Source: JAMXLO01 sp963812505 (GTDB lineage Bacteria; Pseudomonadota; Alphaproteobacteria; Acetobacterales; Acetobacteraceae). Taken from it: a stretch of DNA of 64,000 bases. A program made the translations under genes and the position numbers. The DNA lies in contig CAWEVM010000007.1 of NCBI GenBank assembly GCA_963812505.1, positions 62,001 through 126,000 on the forward strand, written 5' to 3'. Under the pieces are notes generated by a model. The model was not told the origin of the DNA. It saw only the letters and a list, made by a program, of their open reading frames with translations, and searched no databases. Positions 44,826 to 55,575 of the stretch are shown here, one piece after another (the first letter of the stretch is position 1; every line of letters starts with the position of its first letter).

Positions 44826-46052
44826 TCAACTGTTGGCGTGGACGTACATGTACGCGCTGCCGCTGGCTGGATCGGTACCGAAGCTGACGGACAGGCGCCC
44901 ATCGCCAAGATCAGCACTGGTATATCCAGTGAGGGTCAGCGACGCCGTAGGTTGGCCAGGCGCCGTGGCGCGCAGTGTCAGGCCGGTGAAGCCAGGCGTT
45001 CCCTGGCCGTCCATCCAGGCGAGGCCGAAATCCCGCGGTGCGACTCCCCAGATCGTCGCCGCGTCACCGTCATGGAAGCCACTGACCGTGCTCCAGATGT
45101 CAGCCGAAGCGGAGCGGTCATCCACGAAGAACGTGTCCGTCCCGCTGCCACCACTGAGGAAGTTGGAGCCAGTGCCGCCATCCAACACGTTTGTGCCGCT
45201 GCTGACCGCGATCGCATCCGTGCCGCTGCCGCTGTGGAAGAACCAGTTGGGCGTGCTGACGCTGATGTTCAGGCTGTCGGAAGTGACATTGACGTATTGC
45301 TCTTGCAACCCGGCCACGGGGCCGCTGTACGCCTGGGCGATCACTGGCACGGACTGAGCGGTTGTCGTGTCAAGCACCGCGATAATAGGAGTGGCAGGAC
45401 TGTCATCCTGTGCAACCCAGGCCTCAATCTGATCGAACACGGTCGTGGTGATTTGCGTAAAAAAGCCAGGGCTGCCGGCTCCGCCTGCTCCCTCACCGCT
45501 GGAGACTATGCCGACCACGAAAGGTTCGCCGCTGCCGCCGGTGACCCACACGGGGCTGCCACTCGATCCTGGGCCCAGTGAAGTGCCCTGGAACACCGAG
45601 AAATTTGGCACCAGTGAAACACTCTGCTGGCTGCTCTCCATCTGCCCTTTGAGCGAAGCCGGATAACCGGTCACGTTCACCGAACCGCCAGGAAGGTTTG
45701 GCGCAATGCCCATTGTTCCGAGGCCGGTGAAGGGCTGGGACAAATGGATCACCGCGTAGTCGATTTGCGACTGCTGATTGGTGATAAACCCGGACGGGTC
45801 TTGGATCGGCAGGTAATGGACGATTGTGCCGGTGGCTGTACCAAACGGCTTGCTGCCGGCGTTGTAGCCTGGCGCAACGGTGATGCTGGATGCCGATGCT
45901 GCGCCAAGCGTCGAGTTATAGACCACGTGCGAGGCGGTCAGCACTTCGTCCGGTGAGATAAGAACGCCTGAACCCTGGAAGCCTTCACCCCCAATGGTAT
46001 CGGTAATGAAGACCACCGTATCGTATGGATAAGAAGTGGTATCGAATGCCAA
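44826..46052 (-). CDS. Trypsin-like serine protease with RTX-like C-terminal repeats
   Basis: 408 residues from a TTG at 46052 with GGAAGGG upstream. The protease domain (about 1-215) has the triad His in LTASHVVYN, Asp in QIDYAVIHL and Ser in LGPGSSGSPV. A region of beta-roll-like sequence (SGTNVLDGGTGSNFLSGG, SGTDTFFVDDR) follows at about 275-315, then a C-terminal secretion-like domain. It probably uses type I secretion, as with the protein at 28692-29909. There is no N-terminal signal peptide. Confidence 0.85.
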   Translation of the reverse strand: MAFDTTSYPYDTVVFITDTIGGEGFQGSGVLISPDEVLTASHVVYNSTLGAASASSITVAPGYNAGSKPFGTATGTIVHYLPIQDPSGFITNQQSQIDYAVIHLSQPFTGLGTMGIAPNLPGGSVNVTGYPASLKGQMESSQQSVSLVPNFSVFQGTSLGPGSSGSPVWVTGGSGEPFVVGIVSSGEGAGGAGSPGFFTQITTTVFDQIEAWVAQDDSPATPIIAVLDTTTAQSVPVIAQAYSGPVAGLQEQYVNVTSDSLNISVSTPNWFFHSGSGTDAIAVSSGTNVLDGGTGSNFLSGGSGTDTFFVDDRSASADIWSTVSGFHDGDAATIWGVAPRDFGLAWMDGQGTPGFTGLTLRATAPGQPTASLTLTGYTSADLGDGRLSVSFGTDPASGSAYMYVHANS

Positions 46053-46240
46053 AGGACGACCCTTCCAATTTGCCCATCAATAGCGGGCTACGAGCGATCT
46101 TACGCTCTCATGGAAATACGCAAACGACAGTATATTGACGCCGATATATCTCCCCCCGCGGATGCAGCGGACGCCGATCTGGCGCACATGGTCGCGATCG
46201 GCTCACACTCCGCTCCGTAAAGAACCGGTAGGAGGCGGAT

Positions 46241-46624
46241 ATGAAACAGACGATGAGGGTCGGCGTCATTTTGGTTGCGGGCGCCGCGCTGGGGGTCGGC
46301 ACCGTCCAGGGACTGCGAGCGCAAGCCGAAAAGAAGCCAGCCTATGTGATTGCCGAAGTGCAGATCTCCGATCCGACCGCGTTCGCCGCCTATGTGGCGA
46401 AAGTGCCGGCGACACTGGCGCCTTATCACGCCCGTTACATCGTCCGGGGCAAGCCCGAGGTCAAAGAGGGCGCCGCGCCACAGGGCGTTTACGTCATGCT
46501 GGCATTCGACAGCCTGGCGGATGCTGAAAAGTGGTACAGCACGTCGCCGTATGCGGATCTGATCCCCGAGCGGCAGAAGGCGGCCAAGTCAAACGTCTTC
46601 ATCATTGAGGGACTGCCGCAATAG
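46241..46624 (+). CDS. DUF1330 domain protein, exported or membrane-anchored
   Basis: 127 residues. An N-terminal hydrophobic segment (about 6-24) is followed by the ferredoxin-like DUF1330 domain (PAYVIAEVQISDPTAFAAYV, then ADAEKWYSTSPYADLIPERQ). GGAGG precedes the ATG. Function of the family is unknown. It stands alone between the protease and the isomerase-like gene. Confidence 0.87.
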   Translation: MKQTMRVGVILVAGAALGVGTVQGLRAQAEKKPAYVIAEVQISDPTAFAAYVAKVPATLAPYHARYIVRGKPEVKEGAAPQGVYVMLAFDSLADAEKWYSTSPYADLIPERQKAAKSNVFIIEGLPQ

Positions 46625-46890
46625 CCAAAGTCGTGCTGACGGCTGCGACTGAGATGGGTCCCGGCGTCTATTTGCCCGCCGAACAGCCACTTTCTGTCCC
46701 CCGACCGGATACGCCGCGATCGGGGTTTCAGCAGCAGTTGTCCACATGACCCCTCCGCGCAAATATAACTTATTTTGCAACATCCACGCCGCATATGCGG
46801 CCGTGTAGGCAAGCCGCCGTCACGTAAATGTCATACAGGAACCGAGCGGGCTTTGGACAGATACCGGCAGACTTATCCACATCGCCGGAG

Positions 46891-47499
46891 TCAGGCTCCG
46901 GCTGCCAGTTTCCGGCCGACAAAATCCAGTCGGTCCTGTCCCCAGAAGATCTCGTCGCCGATGACGTAGCTGGGGGCGCCGAAGACGCCGCCATCCAGCG
47001 CCGCCCGCGTGTCGGCGGTACGACGCTCGGTCCAGCGCGGCTCGGCCCCGAGTTGCATCATCGCATTGGCGTCGAGGCCGATCTCGGTGATCAGGCGCGC
47101 GAGCGTGGCTGGGTCGCCGGGGTTCAGCTCGTCCTGCCACACAGCGCGCAGCACGCGATGCGCCAGCTTGATGGCGGCGGCGTCGCCCTGGGTCTCGCGC
47201 AGCGCGATGACGCAGGGTCCGGTGAGCGCCTCGCTGGCCGGGAAGAATTTTGGCTCGATGTTGATGGGCACGCCAAGGAAATCGCGCCAACGCCGCAGTT
47301 CCATCAATCGATAGGCTTGGCGCTGCGGCGCGCGTTTCGGCAGCGGCAGACCGCCGGAGCCGGCGAAGACGGTGCCGAAATCCACCGGCCAAATACGCAG
47401 CGAGGCGCCATGCTTCGCCGCCAGTGCCTCGATGCGCGCCGCACCGAGATGCGTCCAGGGCGAGTTCAGCGAGGCGTAGTAATCGATGTGCTGGGCCAC
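46891..47499 (-). CDS. 2-hydroxychromene-2-carboxylate isomerase-like (DsbA/kappa-GST fold) protein
   Basis: 202 residues from a GTG at 47499 with GGAGGAG upstream. DsbA-like thioredoxin fold with IDYYASLNSPWTHLGAARIE, where Ser replaces the CxxC Cys as in HCCA isomerases and kappa GSTs, and the C-terminal VFGAPSYVIGDEIFWGQDRL. HCCA isomerase acts in naphthalene breakdown with glutathione; the true substrate here is unknown. Divergent from the metallo-hydrolase gene (69-base gap). Confidence 0.87.
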   Translation of the reverse strand: MAQHIDYYASLNSPWTHLGAARIEALAAKHGASLRIWPVDFGTVFAGSGGLPLPKRAPQRQAYRLMELRRWRDFLGVPINIEPKFFPASEALTGPCVIALRETQGDAAAIKLAHRVLRAVWQDELNPGDPATLARLITEIGLDANAMMQLGAEPRWTERRTADTRAALDGGVFGAPSYVIGDEIFWGQDRLDFVGRKLAAGA

Positions 47500-47568
47500 T
47501 TCCGTCTCCTCCCGCGTCGGCGCGGATCGTGATACGGCGGGTGGGTCGGCACAAGGCGGGAGGCAGCG

Positions 47569-48420
47569 ATGCAATGGCGGATCGGCGACGTGACGGTGAC
47601 CAAAATTGTCGAGCTGGAGGTGACCGGTGGCAGCCGCTTCATCCTGCCGCAGGCGACGCGCGAGGAAATCCAGCCGATCGCCTGGCTGCGCCCGCATTTC
47701 GCCGACGAGGATGGCAGGCTGCGCATGAGCATCCACAGCTTCGTGGTGGAGACGCCGACGCGGCGGATCATCGTGGATACGTGCCTTGGCAACGACAAGC
47801 AGAACCGGCGGATCCCGACGTGGAACGATCTGCACGGGCCGTTTCTGGATGACCTCGCGGCGGCGGGATATCCGCGCGAGTCGATCGACACCGTGCTGTG
47901 CACCCACCTCCACGTGGACCATGTCGGCTGGAACACCATGATGGTCGACCGCAGATGGGTGCCGACATTTCCGCGGGCGCGCTATCTGATGGGGCGGATC
48001 GAATACGAGCACTGGTCGAAGCCGCAGGGCCGCGAGGACATGGTCGCGGTGTTCGGCGATTCGGTGGCCCCGGTGTTCGACGCGGGGCTGGTCGATCTGG
48101 TGGAGACCGACGCGCGCATCTGCGACGAGATCGACCTTGTGCCTACGATTGGCCATACACCGGGTCACGTCAGCGTGCGCATCCGCTCACGCGGCGAAGA
48201 GGCGCTGATCACCGGCGACTTCATGCACCACCCCTGTCAGATCGCGCACCCCGAATGGGCATCCACGGCGGACTCCGATCCCGAGCAAGGACAGCGCACG
48301 CGCGAATTCATGTTCGAGCGCCTGGCCAGCACGCCGGTGCTGGTGATCGGCACCCACTTCGCAGGTGCGACCGCCGGACGGATCGTACGCGACGGAGCGG
48401 CGTATCGATTGGAAGTGTGA
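47569..48420 (+). CDS. Metallo-beta-lactamase-fold hydrolase
   Basis: 283 residues with the zinc motif CTHLHVDHVGWN near residue 108, a further His in GHTPGHVSV, Asp in ITGDFMHH, and a terminal His in GTHFAGAT. This is the lactonase/glyoxalase-type MBL group rather than a true beta-lactamase; there is no signal peptide. GGGAGG precedes the ATG. Convergent with the frameshifted LLM gene, and possibly part of a degradation locus together with the genes to its right. Confidence 0.87.
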   Translation: MQWRIGDVTVTKIVELEVTGGSRFILPQATREEIQPIAWLRPHFADEDGRLRMSIHSFVVETPTRRIIVDTCLGNDKQNRRIPTWNDLHGPFLDDLAAAGYPRESIDTVLCTHLHVDHVGWNTMMVDRRWVPTFPRARYLMGRIEYEHWSKPQGREDMVAVFGDSVAPVFDAGLVDLVETDARICDEIDLVPTIGHTPGHVSVRIRSRGEEALITGDFMHHPCQIAHPEWASTADSDPEQGQRTREFMFERLASTPVLVIGTHFAGATAGRIVRDGAAYRLEV

Positions 48421-48439
48421 GGAGGGAGACGAAAACGAA

Positions 48440-48482
48440 CGCCCCCTGCACTCGCGGGAGGGGGTAGGGGGAGTGGGTCCTG
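48440..48482 (+). repeat. REP-like C/G-rich palindromic element, copy 4
   Basis: GCCCCCTGCACTCGCGGGAG plus a G-rich arm lies between convergent genes. It is more diverged than the other three copies. Confidence 0.65.
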
Positions 48483-48485
48483 TCC

Positions 48486-49689
48486 CTACTCCGCCGCCGC
48501 GACCCCCTGCCGCGCCACCGCAACCGTCAGCTCCTTCAGCCGCGGCGCCACCTCACGCCCGAACAGCCGGATGTTCTCCGCCGCGTCCACATGGCTCAGG
48601 AACCCACCCTGACCGAAGAACAGCAGGTGTCCTACACCGCCCATCCGATTGGAAAAATCCCTGATCTGACCGAACACGTCGTCCGGCGTTCCGGCGAACA
48701 CCGTGTCGGTGTCCATGAACTGCTGCACCGTCGCGCGTCGGTGATCGATCGGATTGCCCTGCCGGTCCTTGACGATGCGATGCGCGCGCGGTCCCGCCTT
48801 CATGATCGCGACGTTGGCGCCGATCGAGTTATAGCCTGGCGGGTTGGTGAACGGTTCCGCCACCACCGGCGCGGTGCGCACATAGTCGGCGATCTGGTCG
48901 GCGCGTCGCAGCCCCTCCTCGCGTGTCGCACCGACGCCGACCACCGCGGCATAGGCCATGCGGTCCGGCCCCGCCTCCCAGCCCAACTCGCGCGCCCGCG
49001 CACGATAGGCATCGTACATCGGCTTCGCGGTGCCGCCTGACAGCAGCGTCCCCACAACGTGTCCGCGTTCAGCGGCAAGCCTGCCTGTATCTACGCTCAT
49101 CCCGGTCATCCACACCGGCGGCGTCGGCTTCTGCACCGGCTTCGGCCAGATGTTGACGCTGCGGGTACTGGAAGAACTCACCCTCCCAGTTGAACGGACC
49201 GTCATGCGTCGACATGGCCTTCAGGATCAGATCGTGCGCCTCCCAGTAACGCCGCATCAGCGTGGCGGGATTGCTGTTCGCTGGCTGGATCTCGTACGGC
49301 GCGCCCTTCACCAGGCCCATCTCCAGCCGCCCGCCCGACAGCACGTCGAGCCACGCCATCTCCTCCGCCACGCGCACCGGATCAGGCCGGTTGGCGATCG
49401 GCGAGCCAAGCGACAACAGCCGCGCGCGCTTGGTTTCACGTGCAATGATCGCCAGCGCCATGGGCGCCGATACAGTCATGCAGGTCGCAGTGCTGTGGTG
49501 CTCGTTCACCATGATGTCGAGCCCAACTTCATCGCACAGTGCGAACTCATCGAGATAGCGGTTGAGCAACGCATGCCCGGTCGGCGGATCGAAGTTGCTG
49601 GACGGCAGCACAACGCGCAGCGTGCCGCGTGCGAGGCCCGCCTCCCACGCCGGGTGATACGCCATCTCGGAGAAATACCAGCAGCGCAT
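48486..49689 (-). pseudogene. LLM class flavin monooxygenase, split by a frameshift
   Basis: The start at 49689 (MRCWYFSEMAYHPAWEAG, AGGAG upstream) gives the N-terminal half to FNWEGEFFQYPQR. The protein then resumes in another frame at VNIWPKPVQKPTPPVWMTGM and runs to the stop at 48486. The shift lies near 49155-49160, where a CGCAGCG has lost two bases (or gained one) compared with a continuous reading. Both halves are well conserved, so the break is recent or a sequence error. Fourth gene of the acyl-CoA dehydrogenase operon. Confidence 0.8.
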
Positions 49690-49699
49690 GGCGCGCTCC

Positions 49700-50473
49700 T
49701 CAGTTGCTGTCGATGAAACGCGAGATCCGGTCAGCGAAGCCGCGCGGCTGTTCCCAGTGCGGGAAGTGACCGGCATTGGCGATGACGTCCATGCGCGCGC
49801 CGGGGATCTCGGCGCGCCAGGCCTCGCCGTATGATGTGCTGACGATGCCATCCTGCTCGCCCCACAACAGCAGCGTCGGGATGTCGATGCGGTGCAGCCA
49901 GCGCTTCAGATGCGGGTTGTGCATGTAGGGCTTCCAGCCGAACCGCGCGAACGCCTCGCGGCCGCGCGCGATTCCGGCAAGCTCCGTCTCCGGCATCCGC
50001 ATCAGGTCGCGTTCGCCCTTGGCGGGATCGGCCCAGGCGAGGCGCATATACTCGTCGCGGGAGATCGCATGCATGTCGGCGATGTCGCGCTCGGTGTAGC
50101 CGCGCACCTTGATGCCGAGCGGATCCGCCAGCACCAGTTGTGAGAAGCGCCGTGTGTCGCGCACCGCCATCTCTGCAGCGATCCAGCCACCGAAGCAGGC
50201 GCCGACCAGGATCGCATCTTCCAGCCCCTGCGTCGCCGCCAAATCGAGATAGAGATACGCCAGGTCGTCGACCGTGCTCAGCCAATCGGGCAACGACGAG
50301 TTGCCCCAGCCGGGATGGTTCGGCGCGATCACCTTGAAACGCTGCGCCAGCAGAGCAAGCCACTCCCGCCGCGGCTCCAGCCCTTCGCCGGGATGCAGGA
50401 ACAGCAGCGGCGGTCCCTTGCCATGCTCCTCCACTTCCAACGTGACGCCGGCGACAGAGACGCTTCGGCTCAT
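49700..50473 (-). CDS. Alpha/beta hydrolase with Cys in the nucleophile position
   Basis: 257 residues from the ATG at 50473 (ATGA overlap with the preceding gene). The nucleophile elbow reads VGACFGGW, Cys in place of Ser. The acid is probably Asp in GEQDGIVS and the base His in NAGHFPHWEQP. Cys at this place is known in dienelactone hydrolase. Family members hydrolyse esters or C-C bonds. Operon context with acyl-CoA dehydrogenases and an LLM monooxygenase suggests a step in a catabolic route. Confidence 0.87.
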   Translation of the reverse strand: MSRSVSVAGVTLEVEEHGKGPPLLFLHPGEGLEPRREWLALLAQRFKVIAPNHPGWGNSSLPDWLSTVDDLAYLYLDLAATQGLEDAILVGACFGGWIAAEMAVRDTRRFSQLVLADPLGIKVRGYTERDIADMHAISRDEYMRLAWADPAKGERDLMRMPETELAGIARGREAFARFGWKPYMHNPHLKRWLHRIDIPTLLLWGEQDGIVSTSYGEAWRAEIPGARMDVIANAGHFPHWEQPRGFADRISRFIDSN

Positions 50474-51606
50474 TCGACGCGCTCCGCCAGTTTCGCCAAA
50501 TAATGCGCGGTGTCGCCGAACAGCCGTTCGATCACCATGCAACGGCGGAAGTAGTGGCCGACCGCTAGATCCTCCGTCATGCCCATACCGCCGTGCAGCT
50601 GGACTGCGTTCTGCGACACGAAGCGTCCGGCCTGGCCGATGCCGACCTTCGCCATCGCGATGTTGTGCACCCGCTCATCGGCATCCGGCTCATCGACCAT
50701 CATCGCCGCCAGCATCGCCATCGAGCGGCCCTGCTCCAGCGACATCAGCATCTCGGCGAGCCGATGCTGCACCACCTGATAAGTGCCAATCGGCTTGCCG
50801 AACTGCTCGCGCGTCCGGCTGTACTCCAGCGTCATCGCATGCAGCGCTTCCATCGCGCCGACACTTTCCGCCGCGGTGGCGGCGATGCCCGCCTCAATCA
50901 CCCGCTCGATCAGCGAAAGCCCCTTGCCGACCTCGCCCAGCACCGCATCGTCGTCCACCTGCACGCCCGACAGCGACACTTCCGCCGCGCGCTGCTCGTC
51001 GCGCATCGTGTAGCCACGGCGCGCCACGCCGTTCGCCTTCGCGTCTACCAGGAACAACGTGATGCCATCGGCATCGTCCCGCTCGCCGGAGGTACGCGCG
51101 CTCACCACCAGCGTGTCGGCGCAGTCGCCGTGCGTCACCACGCTCTTCGCACCGTCCAGCACCCAGCCGCCACGGCTCTCTTTGGCAGTGGTCATCACGT
51201 CGGTCACATCGTAGCGCGCCTGACGCTCGCCATGCGCGAAGGCGAGCTTCATGCTGCCGTCGGCGATGGCGGGCAGCACGCGCGATCTCTGCGCCTCGCT
51301 GGCGCCAAGACGCACTGCGGTGCCGCCCAATACGACCGTCGCCAGATAAGGCTCCAGGATCAGCGCGCGGCCGAACGCCTCCATCACCAGCATCACCTCG
51401 ACAGCGCCGCCCCCGAACCCGCCATATTCCTCGGCGAACGGCAGCCCGAGCAGTCCGAGTTCGGCGTATTGCGACCAAAGCGCGGTGCTCCAGCCGCCTG
51501 GTTCTTTGAAGTGGTTCTTGCGCTGGTCGAACGCGTAGCGATCGGCCATCAGGCGATCGACGCTGTCCTTCAGCAGGCGCTGTTCATCGGAGAGTGTGAA
51601 GTCCAT
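50470..51606 (-). CDS. Acyl-CoA dehydrogenase family protein (378 residues)
   Basis: N-terminal helical domain (DFTLSDEQRLLKDSVDRLM), middle beta domain, and C-terminal domain with AVQLHGGMGMTEDLAVGHYF, the flavin-binding end. FAD-dependent dehydrogenation of an acyl-CoA is the family reaction. Such shorter members often pair with a longer one as a heteromer, as with steroid-degrading ACADs; here a 401-residue partner lies upstream. The stop overlaps the alpha/beta hydrolase start. Confidence 0.9.
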   Translation of the reverse strand: MDFTLSDEQRLLKDSVDRLMADRYAFDQRKNHFKEPGGWSTALWSQYAELGLLGLPFAEEYGGFGGGAVEVMLVMEAFGRALILEPYLATVVLGGTAVRLGASEAQRSRVLPAIADGSMKLAFAHGERQARYDVTDVMTTAKESRGGWVLDGAKSVVTHGDCADTLVVSARTSGERDDADGITLFLVDAKANGVARRGYTMRDEQRAAEVSLSGVQVDDDAVLGEVGKGLSLIERVIEAGIAATAAESVGAMEALHAMTLEYSRTREQFGKPIGTYQVVQHRLAEMLMSLEQGRSMAMLAAMMVDEPDADERVHNIAMAKVGIGQAGRFVSQNAVQLHGGMGMTEDLAVGHYFRRCMVIERLFGDTAHYLAKLAERVE

Positions 51607-51625
51607 TTCGTGGGCCTCGCTTTAT

Positions 51626-51705
51626 TGTCATTGCGAGCGCAGCGAAGCAATCTCCATCACGGTGTACACTCTGACCGAGATTGCTTCGCCGCGCTCGCAA
51701 TGACA
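51626..51705. repeat. Long inverted repeat, 29-bp arms, between two acyl-CoA dehydrogenase genes
   Basis: Arm one (51626-51654, beginning TGTCATTGCGAGCGCAGCGA) and arm two (51677-51705) are reverse complements at 28 of 29 positions, with a 22-base loop. It resembles a dispersed palindromic repeat seen in other proteobacterial genomes. As RNA it would form a strong hairpin within the operon. Confidence 0.85.
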
Positions 51706-51718
51706 GGGGAAGGCTGCA

Positions 51719-52924
<1,206 letters not shown>

Positions 52925-53007
52925 CAGCCGATCCTCCCTACTGACCAGTAGCTGCTGCCCCGGACTGTGGCAGCAGGCTGGTAGCGACGCAATCGGGCCC
53001 GTGCGCC

Positions 53008-55575
53008 TTAGAACTGCTTCAGCAACCGGTCGATGTAATCCAGTTCCATCTGCGGGCGCATGCGGTCGGCGCCGCGGCGGCGCAGCTCTTCCTCGATGGC
53101 CTGCGTCCGCTGCCGCTCGCGCTCCTCCGGCACCGTCACATCGGCGCTCTCATCGGCGCCCGAACTGCCCTGTCCATACCGCCGTCCCAGCGGATCGCGG
53201 CCCTCCTGCGACCGATCGGGCGGTCCGTTGCGCCAGCCGCGGCCCTGATTGTCGCCCTGACCGTCTTGCAATGTCAGCCCCATCGGACCGTCGGAATCGC
53301 CTTCCTGCTCGCTGCCGTCCTGCCCGTTCTGAGATCCGAACTGCTTGGCCATCGCCTGGCCCATCTCCTGGCCGCCCTTTTGCAGCGCCTCGATCGCCTG
53401 CTGCTCGGATTCACCGGCACCGGCGTCATCGCCTTGTCCCAGCTGCTTCCCCGCCTCCCGCATGGCGGTGTCCGCTTCACCCAGGCTCGGTGGCACCTGT
53501 CCCGTCAGGTCGCCAAACTGCTGCATCAGCTCGCCCAGCGACCGTCGCAGCGCCTGCTGCACGCGCTGGTCGGCTTGACGCTGTGTCGCCTCGTCCGTCG
53601 GCTGGGTGGGAGCCTGGTTGCCATGAAACCGCGTCGTTTCATCGACGCGGCTCTGCGAATGGTCGAGCAGTCCGCCCTGCCGACCGATCATGTCCTGCAC
53701 CGCGCCCATCTGCTGGCGGCCACGCTGCCGCTGCGCTTCGGTGCGCTCGCCCTCGCGGCCATGCTCGGCGCGTGCGTTGCGCAGCTTGTCCAGCATGCGC
53801 TCCAGCTCCGCCATGCGTCGCTGCGCATCCTCCATGCGGCCTTCGCGGGCCGCCTCTCGCGCCTGCTCCGCCATCTTGTCCAGATCGCGATTGGACAGCT
53901 GCTTCGTATCCTGGTTGAACGGCATCTCCTCGTTGTTGCGCCGCGCCTCTTCCATCAGCGCCTGCAGGTGCTTGGCGATCGCCTCCTCCAGCTCCTTCAG
54001 CCGCTTGTCCAGCGCCTCGCGATTGGCGTCGTTAGGCTCGCGGATCGCCTTGTCCAGCGCATCGCGCGCCGCCTGTCGGGCCTCATCCAGCGCCCGCGCG
54101 GTCTGCTCGGTCTGTCCCTCCTCGAGATGCAGCGCCAGATCCCACATGCGCTGCTGCGCCTCGCCGACCGCCTCAGGCGCCTTGTTCCGCTCCAGCAGAT
54201 AGAAGATGTCGCCCAGGTTCAGATAGGCGCCGTAATCGCGGTTGAATGCGTCGGGGCCCATCAGCAGCGCCTCCAGCCCGGTCACCGCCGAAGGGCGATC
54301 GCCCGGACGCAGGCTGAGCCCGCGGCGGATCGCCATCAGCGCGCGCGCCACGGGGTTCTGGAATGGCCGCTCCGGCAGGACAAACTCAATCTCGCGGCTC
54401 GCGCCCGTCTGATTGAGCGCATCCCGCGCGACGAGCTTGCCGATCACCGGCAGCCCCGCCCAGGGATGCGCCGTCAGGTCCTGCTGGTTCACGCCGTGCG
54501 CCGTCTTCGGAGTGCCGCCAGGCAGCGGCAGGCCAACCACCAAGGGCGGTGCATCGCGCCGATCCCGCAGCCGCATCTCGGCCTGTAGCGAGACCACGCC
54601 GTAATCGTCCGACGCGTGCCACGGCAGCCGTGTCTGCTGACTTCCGGGGGCGCGGCCTGGATTGTCGGTCCAGTCCGCTGTCGGCGGCTGGTCAGCGATG
54701 ACGGCCAGGTCCCACGCCGCCAACTCGCCACCGTCGCGCCGTACCGTCAGATGGCCCCCCTCGTGCAGGTCGCGGTCGGCCTGGAAACTTGCCTTGTCCA
54801 GCGCGCGAAACGGCTCTGACCGCCCGTCGAGCATCAGGGTCGGTGTGGCGCTGCCACCGGTGACGCTGATCGTTAGCCGAGCGCCCGCCGGCACCGACAC
54901 GCTCCCGCTGTCGGGTCGAAGGAAGATCGGCGCCAGCCCGGTATAGGCCGGCGGCGTGATCCAGGCCTGTAGCTCGGTTGTCGGCGACGGGGTCTCGCGC
55001 GGCAAGGTCGGTTCCATCGCCTGCGCCAATCGCGAGGGTGCATCATCGCCGGCGATCGCGAAGGCTGCGACCAGGGCGACCACCAGCGCGGCGCGCAGGG
55101 CACGCGGGTCGCGCCGCGCCAGGCCGGGACGTGGCACGCCGATACGCAGACGGCGCACCGAGTTTACCGCGCGGGCAACATGCGCCTGCCAAAGCGCGAC
55201 CGACGCGGTATCCGGTCCTCTGGCGCCGCGCGACGGTCGGTCGGTCAGCACCGACAACGGCCGATGGGGAAGCTCGGAGGCCACTTCGAGGCGGCGGTCG
55301 GCGGCCTTGTCGTCCGGCGCCGCGATACCCTGGAGGCCGCGCACCAGCAGCCCGACGATCAGCAATGCCGTGGCGGCGAGCAGACCCATATGCAGCCAGG
55401 GCGGCAGCAGACGCGGCAAATCGAGCAGCGCCACGCAGACAAACAGTCCCGCCACACCGAGAGCAGGCCATAGGGCCGGCCAGATGCGTTCGAACAGGAT
55501 GGCGAGGCGTGCCAGGGCACGGCGGCCGGCAAGCCGGCGCAGCAGGCGATCGAGGTCTCCGCCCGGGGCGCTCAT
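53008..55575 (-). CDS. DUF4175 (TIGR02302) membrane protein
   Basis: 855 residues from the ATG at 55575, which overlaps the lysA stop. Two or three N-terminal transmembrane helices (about residues 25-80 and 165-180), then a large domain with repeated beta segments (about 200-415) and a long Gln/Arg/Glu-rich helical tail (about 490-850). The family is limited to alphaproteobacteria and of unknown function; its place after lysA is conserved. A role in the envelope is likely from topology only. Confidence 0.85.
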   Translation of the reverse strand: MSAPGGDLDRLLRRLAGRRALARLAILFERIWPALWPALGVAGLFVCVALLDLPRLLPPWLHMGLLAATALLIVGLLVRGLQGIAAPDDKAADRRLEVASELPHRPLSVLTDRPSRGARGPDTASVALWQAHVARAVNSVRRLRIGVPRPGLARRDPRALRAALVVALVAAFAIAGDDAPSRLAQAMEPTLPRETPSPTTELQAWITPPAYTGLAPIFLRPDSGSVSVPAGARLTISVTGGSATPTLMLDGRSEPFRALDKASFQADRDLHEGGHLTVRRDGGELAAWDLAVIADQPPTADWTDNPGRAPGSQQTRLPWHASDDYGVVSLQAEMRLRDRRDAPPLVVGLPLPGGTPKTAHGVNQQDLTAHPWAGLPVIGKLVARDALNQTGASREIEFVLPERPFQNPVARALMAIRRGLSLRPGDRPSAVTGLEALLMGPDAFNRDYGAYLNLGDIFYLLERNKAPEAVGEAQQRMWDLALHLEEGQTEQTARALDEARQAARDALDKAIREPNDANREALDKRLKELEEAIAKHLQALMEEARRNNEEMPFNQDTKQLSNRDLDKMAEQAREAAREGRMEDAQRRMAELERMLDKLRNARAEHGREGERTEAQRQRGRQQMGAVQDMIGRQGGLLDHSQSRVDETTRFHGNQAPTQPTDEATQRQADQRVQQALRRSLGELMQQFGDLTGQVPPSLGEADTAMREAGKQLGQGDDAGAGESEQQAIEALQKGGQEMGQAMAKQFGSQNGQDGSEQEGDSDGPMGLTLQDGQGDNQGRGWRNGPPDRSQEGRDPLGRRYGQGSSGADESADVTVPEERERQRTQAIEEELRRRGADRMRPQMELDYIDRLLKQF

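Noticed and set aside
53266..54588. A 440-codon open frame opposite the DUF4175 gene
   Set aside because: Leu/Arg/His-rich shadow of the Gln/Arg-rich helical region; no independent start signal.
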